A DNA stretch of 64,000 bases. It comes from Pseudomonas syringae. Its GTDB lineage: Bacteria; Pseudomonadota; Gammaproteobacteria; Pseudomonadales; Pseudomonadaceae. Under the pieces are notes generated by a model. It had not been told where the DNA came from and did not search any database. It was given only the letters and a program-made list of their open reading frames with translations. The stretch spans positions 184,122 to 248,121 of the forward strand of contig NZ_LGSI01000056.1 of NCBI RefSeq assembly GCF_001698815.1, read 5' to 3'. Made by a program: the position numbers and the translations under genes. The stretch's first letter is position 1; every line of letters begins with the position of its first letter. Positions 43,456-51,600 of this stretch are shown here, in pieces.

Positions 43456-44439
43456 GTGAGTTCGTCCTTGATCAATAGGTTGTCTGTGTTTGCTTTGCTT
43501 GCCATCACGTCTTTTGTGTGGGCGCAGCCTTCGAGCAAGCTCCAATCAATAAAGGAGGAGGGGCTGGCTTTATATAATATGCACTTTGATGCTGAAGCCG
43601 TGCCACTGCTCGAATTGGCCGCGCAAGCAGGCGATCCGGAAGCGCAATACTATATGGGCGAAATTCAGCGACAAAAAACCATGTTTATGAGTCTTGTCGC
43701 CCAGCGCTGGTATGAAAAGTCCGCAGATCAAGGTGACATCTATGCGATGCTTCGTCTTGCTACTGCGGATAATACTGTCTGTAAACTATCAGAAAACTGC
43801 GCCTCTTTCGTTAAAACACCTGAGCAGTGGGGCAATTTAGCCCGAAACTTGGGGCGCCAAGGTGCCGCTCAAGGTGACGGCGAAGCCATGTTTCAGTTAT
43901 ACCTTTTGACAAGTGATTTTGGCTGGTTGATTAAATCTGCTGAAGCCGGTTTTCCTGAGGGGCAAAACTTGCTGGGGCTTTACTATCAGGAGGGAAAAGG
44001 CATTTTTCTCATTCCCGGAAAACGTGAAAAGGAAATTTAACGTCTTTTTCGCGCCGCTGCAGAGTCAGGGTATGTTCCGGCAATGGGCAATCTGAGCGGG
44101 CTGTTGCTCGCCAGGAATGATATCAAGGGCCTCGGATACTGGATTGAAGCTGCTGCAAAGCGCGGCCATTATGGCGCAATGACCAGTTACGCCGCTTGGA
44201 CTGCTCATATGCCTGATGAAGTTGGTTACCCATTGGATATGGTTAAAGCCTATGGCCTAACGCTGTTATTGGCACAAGCCGATCCTGGAACCTGGAGGAA
44301 GACCTACGGCGAAAAGGCGCTGGAGGAAGTTGGCGCGTTGATGAATCTCGAACAGATCGAAGCAGGCAAAGCCTTCGCCGAAGACTGGAAGAAAACCCAT
44401 CCGCCGTTATCCAGATTTCTACCTAAGTATGGTTATTGA
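43456..44439 (+). pseudogene. Sel1-repeat immunity paralogue 5 (type B), interrupted by nonsense codon
   Basis: The gene has 327 codons in one frame but a TAA at 44038-44040, about codon 195. The intact type B copy at 41388 reads GAA ATT GAG CGG at this place, and here the sequence is GAA ATT TAA CGT, so one G-to-T change makes the stop. No frameshift has occurred, and the downstream part still matches through PPLSRFLPKYGY. The start GTG (43456) has AGGGAGG 7 bases upstream and a signal peptide, VFALLAITSFVWA. The short product of about 194 residues may be non-functional. A recent event is likely. Confidence 0.82.
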
Positions 44440-44507
44440 TCGATTTTTTTTGGCCTAGGTGATGCGGGTAGTTTCTCCATGACGCTCTGAGTCGGATTTA
44501 AACTCGA

Positions 44508-44561
44508 ATCGCGAACAAGTTCGCTCCTACAGCGGATTTTGCTGGTCCGCTGTAGGAGTGG
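44508..44561. repeat. REP pair after the immunity array
   Basis: CGCGAACAAGTTCGCTCCTA begins near 44511, and CCGCTGTAGGAG follows after about 20 bases. The elements mark the right edge of the AT-rich island. Confidence 0.7.
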
Positions 44562-44573
44562 ACGTGCCTTGGA

Positions 44574-44837
44574 TCAATCTCTGAACTTATCCAACCTCAC
44601 TTCCATCACCTCCAGCACATCACAACTGTCCTGCAACAACAGACAAGCCGCCTGTGCAACATGGGCGAGGTGTTTTTCGTCGGGGTCTTTGAGGTCTGTG
44701 GTGCTCAGGCAGGCCATGAGGTTTTTCACGGCGGTCAGGCGTTCGACGGCGCAGTGGTGCAGGTCGGGGAAGGGCGCGTTTGGGTTGATGAAGAGGACGG
44801 TTTTTGGGTTTTGATTCAGCGGGATGTATTGGGTCAT
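44574..44837 (-). CDS. small DUF3077/DUF6124-like protein
   Basis: This 87-residue acidic-helical protein starts at the ATG at 44837 (MTQYIPLNQNPKTVLF). The pattern PDLHHCAVERLTAVKNLM followed by HLAHVAQAACLLLQDSCDVL resembles the short pseudomonad DUF3077/DUF6124 group, but the match is by eye only. The function is unknown. GTGGAGC lies 10 bases upstream as a ribosome binding site. Its leader contains a conserved-looking structured segment. Codon use is like that of the core genes, so it lies outside the island. Confidence 0.55.
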   Translation of the reverse strand: MTQYIPLNQNPKTVLFINPNAPFPDLHHCAVERLTAVKNLMACLSTTDLKDPDEKHLAHVAQAACLLLQDSCDVLEVMEVRLDKFRD

Positions 44838-44865
44838 GAAAAAGCTCCACAGGGTAGTTTTAGAC

Positions 44866-45000
44866 CTGTCGCCCGTTTCGTCGCCAAACAAAACTGGGTG
44901 ACAGCTGTACGCAGGTTGGCGAACCGGTCATACCCACCCGGCAGACCCGAAGGTCTCCCACGCACAGCCGTCATGAATGTCGCCCACACAAGGTGAAGAC
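44866..45000 (-). promoter_or_regulatory. structured leader upstream of the small DUF protein
   Basis: On the minus strand this 5' region holds a UUCG-tetraloop hairpin, AGACC-TTCG-GGTCT (44943-44956). It also has GC-rich complementary stretches (CCGGTTCGCC and GGCGACGAAACGG). A peptide frame starting MTAVRGRPSGLPGG also runs through it. It could be a leader RNA, a multicopy element or a small peptide gene. The function is not known. Confidence 0.4.
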
Positions 45001-45134
45001 AACTGAGCATTAAAAACTGTTGCATAGGTATGGGCCGGATCGCCAAATCCGGTCGCTGATTTGCAGCGACGGGGCGAATCATAGGGAGATGGTTTGTTCG
45101 GTGCAACCGCTGGCCGGATGATGGCGGGTTCGTT

Positions 45135-45239
45135 GGATCGTGTTTTGTTGAGGTTCAGGGCGACAGCACCGACGCCCTCCCGGATGAATCCGGTCCCACG
45201 ACATAGCGCGGGCTCGTTGGAGCGAGGCTTGCCCGCGAA
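45135..45239. repeat. 105-bp direct repeat, copy 1
   Basis: This copy runs from GGATCGTGTTTTGTTGAGG to GGCTTGCCCGCGAA and is repeated at 45319-45423 with only a few changes. It contains two nested REP arms. A shorter third relative lies at 45592-45658. The surrounding 44838-45797 gap has no supported gene. Confidence 0.85.
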
Positions 45240-45318
45240 AGCGTCCGGTCAGTCGACGGCGTATTGATGGGTGAATCGATTCGCGGGCAAGTCGGAACGC
45301 CGCTCGCTCGCTCCAACG

Positions 45319-45423
45319 GGATCGTGTTTTGTTGAGGTTCAGGGCGACAGCACCGACGCCCTCCCGGATGAATCCGGTCCTACGACGTCGCGCGGGTTCG
45401 TTGGAACGAGGCTTGCCCGCGAA
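45319..45423. repeat. 105-bp direct repeat, copy 2
   Basis: This is equal in length to the copy at 45135-45239, offset by 184 bases. Differences cluster in CCTACGACGTCGCG versus CCCACGACATAGCG. The spacer differs and holds another REP-like palindrome. Confidence 0.85.
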
Positions 45424-45591
45424 TCAGGCGCCTTGGTCAACCAGCCCCATCGCGTTATCGTTCTTCGGGGACAAGTCCCCTCCTACCGGTTGGGTAAGCT
45501 TTGGTAGGACCGGACTTGTCCGGGAAGGCGTCGGGTTTGCCAAAGAGATCTTCAGCGCTTGCTCCAGCGTCTTCGGGGACTCGCTCCAACG

Positions 45592-45658
45592 GGATCGTGT
45601 TTTCTTGAGGTTTCGGGCCACCAGCGCCAACGCCTTCCCGGATAAATCCGGTCCCACG
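45592..45658. repeat. degenerate third copy of the repeat unit
   Basis: GGATCGTGTTTTCTTGAGG followed by CGCCTTCCCGGATAAATCCG and GGTCCCAC is a diverged, shorter version of the 105-bp unit. More REP arms lie at 45470-45530 (GGGGACAAGTCCCCTCCTAC and GGTAGGACCGGACTTGTCCG). Confidence 0.7.
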
Positions 45659-45797
45659 GGATTTTGCTCACTCGATAAAACCGGATTTCCCTGCACAATC
45701 AGAAACGTCCTATCGACATAACGTAAACGAACGTCTTCAATGTGGCTCGCACTGGATCAAGACCTTCCAATCGCAACGCTATTCAGGACCACGGACG

Positions 45798-47672
45798 ATG
45801 AGCCACCCGTCACAATTCACGCTGTTAGGGAAACGCCGCTTCCTGCCGTTTTTCATTACTCAGTCCCTTGGGGCATTCAACGACAATGTGCTCAAGCAGT
45901 CGTTGATCCTGGCGATTCTCTACAAGCTGGCTATCGAGGGCGATCGTTCGATCTGGGTCAATTTGTGCGCGCTGCTGTTCATCCTGCCGTTTTTCCTGTT
46001 CTCGGCGCTGGCCGGGCAGTTTGGCGAGAAGTACGCCAAGGATGCGTTGATCCGTCTGATCAAGCTGGGCGAGATCGGGATCATGCTGGTGGGGGCGGCG
46101 GGTTTTCTGTTCGGGCATTTGTGGCTGATGCTGCTGGCGCTGTTCGCCATGGGTACGCACTCGGCGCTGTTCGGGCCGGTGAAGTATTCGATCCTGCCGC
46201 AGCACCTGCGCGAAGAGGAACTGGTGGGCGGTAACGGTCTGGTGGAGATGGGCACGTTTCTGGCGATCCTGGCCGGCACCATCAGCGCCGGGGTGATGAT
46301 GTCCGCTTCGGGCTACGCGCCGCTGGTTGCCAGCGTCATGGTGTTGGTGGCGTGCCTGGGTTATCTCGCCAGCCGCAGTATTCCCCGTGCGGCCGCCGCG
46401 ACGCCGGAAATGAAAATCAACTGGAATATCTTCAGCCAGTCCTGGGCCACCTTGCGCATGGGCCTGAACCAGACGCCAGCGGTGTCGCGCTCGATTGTCG
46501 GTAACTCGTGGTTCTGGTTTGTCGGCGCGATCTACCTCACGCAGATCCCGGCCTACGCCAAGGAGTGGCTGTACGGCGACGAAACCGTGGTGACGCTGAT
46601 TCTGACCGTGTTTTCCATCGGCATTGCCGCAGGTTCGATGCTTTGCGAGCGTTTGTCCGGGCGTAAGGTGGAGATCGGTCTGGTGCCGTTCGGCTCTATG
46701 GGGCTGACGGTGTTTGGTTTGCTGCTGTGGTGGCATTCGGGACAGATGCCGCAGAACGTCATGGCCAATGACTGGCTTCAGGTGCTGTCCTTCAGTCAGG
46801 CGTGGTGGGTGCTGATCGATATTCTGGGCATCGGCGTCTTCGGCGGCTTTTATATCGTGCCGCTGTACGCACTGATTCAGTCGCGCACCCTGGAGAGCGA
46901 GCGCTCCCGGGTGATTGCCGCCAACAACATTCTCAACGCGCTGTTCATGGTGGTTTCGGCGCTGGTGTCGATCCTGCTGCTCAGCGTCGCCAAGCTGTCG
47001 ATCCCGCAGTTGTTTCTGGTCATCTCGCTGATGAACATCGCGGTCAACACTTACATCTTCAAGATCGTGCCCGAGTTCACCATGCGCTTCCTGATCTGGC
47101 TGCTCAGCCATTCCATGTACCGCGTCGAGCATCGCAACCTTGAGTTGATTCCCGATGAAGGCGCAGCGCTGCTGGTTTGCAATCATGTGTCGTTCGTCGA
47201 TGCGTTGCTGATCGGCGGCGCGGTGCGGCGGCCGATTCGCTTCGTGATGTATTACAAAATCTATAACCTGCCGGTGCTCAACTTCATTTTCCGCACCGCC
47301 GGGACGATTCCGATTGCCGGGCGTAATGAAGATTTGCAGATTTACGAACGAGCGTTCAGCCGGATCGCCCAGTACCTCAAAGACGGCGAACTGGTGTGTA
47401 TCTTCCCGGAAGGCAAGCTGACCGGCGACGGCGAAATCGATGAGTTCAAAGGCGGCATGATCAAGGTGCTGGAACAGACTCAGGTGCCGGTGATTCCGCT
47501 GGCATTGCAGGGTTTGTGGGGCAGCTTTTTCAGTCGCGATCCGAACAAGGGCGTGTTTCGGCGCTTGTGGTCACGGGTCACCGTGGTTGCCGGGCCAGCG
47601 CTGGCGGCCGACGGTTCGGCACCCGCGCAGGCTCGGGAACAAGTGGCGCTGCTGCGCGGAAGCCAGCGCTGA
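45798..47672 (+). CDS. MFS transporter fused to PlsC-type acyltransferase
   Basis: This 624-residue inner-membrane protein has two parts. Residues 1 to about 415 are a 12-helix MFS domain starting FLPFFITQSLGAFNDNVLKQ, like LplT, which flips lysophospholipid inward. Residues about 430-624 are a glycerolipid acyltransferase with the HX4D motif NHVSFVDAL and the substrate motif FPEGKLTGDG. Uptake and reacylation of lysophosphatidylethanolamine in one chain is plausible, as in LplT-Aas. The acyl-ACP synthetase part of Aas is absent. It is a conserved gene type in Pseudomonas. Confidence 0.9.
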   Translation: MSHPSQFTLLGKRRFLPFFITQSLGAFNDNVLKQSLILAILYKLAIEGDRSIWVNLCALLFILPFFLFSALAGQFGEKYAKDALIRLIKLGEIGIMLVGAAGFLFGHLWLMLLALFAMGTHSALFGPVKYSILPQHLREEELVGGNGLVEMGTFLAILAGTISAGVMMSASGYAPLVASVMVLVACLGYLASRSIPRAAAATPEMKINWNIFSQSWATLRMGLNQTPAVSRSIVGNSWFWFVGAIYLTQIPAYAKEWLYGDETVVTLILTVFSIGIAAGSMLCERLSGRKVEIGLVPFGSMGLTVFGLLLWWHSGQMPQNVMANDWLQVLSFSQAWWVLIDILGIGVFGGFYIVPLYALIQSRTLESERSRVIAANNILNALFMVVSALVSILLLSVAKLSIPQLFLVISLMNIAVNTYIFKIVPEFTMRFLIWLLSHSMYRVEHRNLELIPDEGAALLVCNHVSFVDALLIGGAVRRPIRFVMYYKIYNLPVLNFIFRTAGTIPIAGRNEDLQIYERAFSRIAQYLKDGELVCIFPEGKLTGDGEIDEFKGGMIKVLEQTQVPVIPLALQGLWGSFFSRDPNKGVFRRLWSRVTVVAGPALAADGSAPAQAREQVALLRGSQR

Positions 47673-47684
47673 AGCCATTTTTAA

Positions 47685-48641
47685 TCAGTGTTTGAGCAGC
47701 CATTCGTCGATGGCCGCATAAACGCCGGGGATCGCTTCGCTGATGCCGCTCATGCGCAGGAAGTCATGAGTCAGGCCGTGCTGAATGTTCTGGGTCACCG
47801 TCGTGCCGGTGGCACTGAGCAGTTCGGCGTAGGCCACGCCTTCATCAAACAGCGGGTCGTATTCGGCCAGGCTTATATAAGCGGGCGCCAGCGGCTTGAG
47901 GTCTTCGACCAGCAACGGCGACATTCGCCAGTCGCTGCGTTGCGCCGGATCGGGACTGTAATGCTGGTAAAACCACTGCAGGGTTTCACTTTCGAGCAGA
48001 AACCCTTCGTCATAACGCTGATGGGACGCTCGCGTTCGCGAGGCGTCGGTCACCGGATAGAAGAGTAATTGCGCCTTGGGCCGCAGCTGAATGCTCCGCG
48101 GTGCAAGCACGGCGCTGATCGCCAGTACCGTGGCCAAGGTTGCACCGACGCTATCACCGGCGACGCTGATGTGGCGGTTGTCGATGTCGAGGTTCGCGGC
48201 GTGTTCGGCCAGCCAGTTGGCGGCGTCCAGGGCGTCATTGACCGCCGTGGGGAAGGGCGCTTCCGGCGCCAGACGATAAGCGGGTGCGAGTACCGATTGG
48301 CGACCACTGGCAGCCAGGCGACGGCATATCGAATCGTGGGAATCCAGGCTACCCACCACATAACCCCCGCCGTGAAAGTACAGAATTCCCGGTTGTGGCG
48401 TCGGTTCTTGCTGCGCCACGCGGTACAGCCTCGCCTTGATGTGCTGGCCATCACGGGTCGGGATCGACAGCGTGCTGACCTCGATGGCGGCGGGCGGGCA
48501 AGGGTCGAGCACTTGCGAAGTCTGTTCAAATTCGGCGCGTGCCTGTTCGACACTCAGCTCGTGCATGGGGCGACTTTTGCCGCTCAGGCGCCCCATCTGC
48601 GCCAATTCCAGAAAACCTTCGAGGTCGGGGTCCAGAGGCAT
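47685..48641 (-). CDS. HSL-family alpha/beta hydrolase in the NRPS operon
   Basis: This 318-residue esterase-like protein starts at the ATG at 48641 with AAAGGA upstream, 20 bases after the NRPS stop. The HSL motif HGGGYVVGS is the oxyanion hole. Nucleophile Ser is in VAGDSVGATLA, Asp in YDPLFDEGV and His in LTHDFLRMSG. There is no signal peptide, so it is cytoplasmic. It may edit, release or hydrolyse the peptide or an acyl group. No such enzyme is a standard pyoverdine gene that I know, so its role is open. Confidence 0.85.
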   Translation of the reverse strand: MPLDPDLEGFLELAQMGRLSGKSRPMHELSVEQARAEFEQTSQVLDPCPPAAIEVSTLSIPTRDGQHIKARLYRVAQQEPTPQPGILYFHGGGYVVGSLDSHDSICRRLAASGRQSVLAPAYRLAPEAPFPTAVNDALDAANWLAEHAANLDIDNRHISVAGDSVGATLATVLAISAVLAPRSIQLRPKAQLLFYPVTDASRTRASHQRYDEGFLLESETLQWFYQHYSPDPAQRSDWRMSPLLVEDLKPLAPAYISLAEYDPLFDEGVAYAELLSATGTTVTQNIQHGLTHDFLRMSGISEAIPGVYAAIDEWLLKH

Positions 48642-48660
48642 TGCGTGTTCCTTTCGTCGT

Positions 48661-51600
48661 CTATTGAGTGACCGGTTCCGCAGCGGACAGCACCTGCAGC
48701 AGGCCATTGAGCAGCGTTGGGTGATTGAGCAACTGGTAATGCCCGGCCGGAATGCGAATGTTCGCCACGGCACCGCTGATCCGTGGATGTTCGGCATCGC
48801 TGGCGCTGGCCGCCCACCAGCAATGGGCGGTGCTCGCGGTGCGGGGCAGGGCGTCGATCTGGCGTGACAGCACCTTGAGTTTCATGGCAACGCAGAAGGT
48901 GTGCGCCAGTTCGTCGCTGCCGATGCTGGCGTAGGCCGAATTCGCCGACATACCGGACTGGATGCTGCCGATCAGGCCTTGCAGCGCATCGACGTTGCGA
49001 CTCACACCCAGGTCGAACGCTGGCAGTTGCTCTGCCGACACGCCGAGGATCACTGCGAGGAAACTGCGCAGGTCGGCGTTCCAGTCATCTTCGACATCGG
49101 TTTGTCCGGCGCTGGGCACAAAGCTGTCCACCAGACCGAGAAACTCGACGCACTGGCCCTGGTTTTCCAGTTCCTGAGCTACCAGCACGGCGAGGGTTCC
49201 GCCCAGCGACCAGCCCAGCAAATGATAGGGGCCGTCGGCCTGTTTCTGACGAATGTACTGCGCGTAGTCGATGGCCATGGCCGCAAGGGATTCATCCTGC
49301 CAGTCGCGCTGCAACAACATGCGGCATTGCAGGCCGTAGACGCTGCGCTTGCCATCCAGCCGCCGGGCCAGCGGCTCGTAATCGAATACGGTGCCAAAGC
49401 CCGCGTGCAGGCAGAACAAGGCTGGCGCGTTGCTGGTGCGGCTGTTGAGCAGCAACAAAGGGTCGAGGTTTTGCCCTTCGTCCGGATTGCCATCCAGTGT
49501 AAAGCCGGACAGCTCGGCGATGGTCGGTTTACTGATCATGTCACGCAGTTTCAACTGCACCGGCAAACCGCTGGCGCGCACTTTGGACAGTACTTTGAGG
49601 ATGCGCAGGGAATCGCCGCCCAACTCGAAGAAGTTATCGGTGACGCCAATTTGATCGACCTCCAGCACCTCTCGCCAGATCGCGGCCAAACCCCGCTCGA
49701 CATCGTTGCGCGGGGCGATGAACTCACGGCCCTTGAATTGCGGATCCGGCAAGGCCTTGCGATCCAGCTTGCCGTTGGCATTCAGCGGGAATTCGCTGAG
49801 CGTGAGGATCTGCGCCGGCACCATGTAATCCGGCAAGTCAGTTTGCAGCTCGCTGCGCAAACGCTGGCCAAGGTTGGCTTGCGCAACTGCGACGACATAG
49901 CCGATCAGCTGTTTACCCGCTGCGCTTTCCCGCGCCACCACCACGGCATCCTGCACCCCCGGCATGGCGCGCAAGCGTGCTTCGATCTCGCCGAGTTCGA
50001 TGCGGAAACCGCGAATCTTCACCTGATTGTCCAGCCGCCCGAGGTAATCGATAACCCCGTCGGCACGCTGGCGAACCCGGTCGCCGGTGCGGTACAAGCG
50101 GCCGCCATCGCTGGCGAACGGGTCGGCGACGAAGCGCTCGGCGGTCAGGCCGGGACGACGGTGATAACCCCGCGCCACGCCCTGGCCGCCGATGTACAAC
50201 TCACCGGCCACGCCGACGGGCAACGGGTTCAGCGCTTCGTCGAGCACATACAAACTGCGCTCGCCGACTCGCGTACCGATGGGCGCATACACCGCGCCAC
50301 AGGTGGCCTGCACGTCGACCTTCCACAACAGCGGCGTAACCACCGTTTCCGTTGGCCCGTAGCCATTGGTGAGGAACTGCGGCTTGAGAGCGCGCTTGAC
50401 CCGTTCGAAGTTGGCGTCGGCCACGGCGTCGCCGCCGAAGCAATAAATACGCACGGGCGGAGGCGGCTGGTCCTGGGTTTCCGCGTATTCGGCCAGTTGT
50501 TGCAGGTAGGCGGGCGGGAAGCAGGCGATGCTGATCCGGTGGGCGTGCAGTGCTTGCCAGGTTTCTTCCGGGGTCCATAGGTGATTGTCGCGCACCACCA
50601 ATTCGCCGCCGCTGAGCAATGTCGACAGCCAGCGTTCCTGGGCGCCGTCGAAGGCGAAGGACATGAACAGCAATTCCCGGGTCTGCTCGTCCATGTCGTA
50701 GCGTTCGGCAATCGCCTTGCAATGCATGCGAATCTGCCCATGACTGACCGCCACGCCTTTGGGCTGGCCGGTCGAGCCGGAGGTGTAGATCAGGTACGCA
50801 AGGTTGGATTCCTGCACCTGGTTGATCGGGCAGGTGTGCGGCAGCGAACCGAGCTCAAGGGCGTCCAGGGCGAGCACATTCGGCGCGAGTGCGGCAAAGC
50901 GCTCCCGCAAGCTGCTGTGGGTGATCAACAGGTTCATCGCCGAATCTTGGACAATCCACTGAATGCGTTCCTGAGGATAATCGATGTCCAGCGGCACATA
51001 CGCGGCGCCGGTTTTCATCACGGCGTAGAACGCGACGATCACGTCCACCGAGCGTTCCAGGGCAACGCCGACGAAGGTTTCCGGGCCGACGCCTTGGGCG
51101 AGCAAGTGGTGGGCCAGCACATTGGCGCGACGTTCCAGTTCGACGTAAGTCAGTTGGTGGTCGGCGCAGGTCACGGCAATTGCATCCGAACGTTGCACGG
51201 CGTGTCCGGCGATCAACTCGGCCAACAACGGGGCGCTTGTCATCGGCTCGGCCATCAGGTTATTGCCGCGCAGTTGGCGACGCTCGCTGTCGTCGAGCAT
51301 GTCCAGGCTGCCAAGGGTGGCGTGGGGATTATTCAGCAAGGCCAGCAACAAGGCCTCGTAGCTGCGGCGGATTTGCTCGCTGGCCGCAGCGCTGAAGCGG
51401 TTGCGCAGGTACATGAATTCGATGGTCAGCGTGTCCTTGAGCATCACCGCCAGATCCATGGCGAAGTCGGTGACGCCACGGGCGCTGACCTCGCCGAAGT
51501 GCAGGTTGTGTTGGGTCGCTTGATCCAGGCGCTCGTCCAGCGGATGGTTTTCGAAGACGATGATGCTGTCGAACAACGCCTGGCCGCTGTTGCCGGACCA

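Noticed and set aside
35206..44439. Presence of T6SS apparatus genes (hcp, vgrG, tss)
   Set aside because: None of the neighbouring genes shows these families; the cassette stands alone in this window.
43456..44439. Interpretation of the split fifth Sel1 gene as two genes or a frameshift
   Set aside because: Both parts are in the same frame and align continuously to the intact paralogue; only one stop codon separates them.
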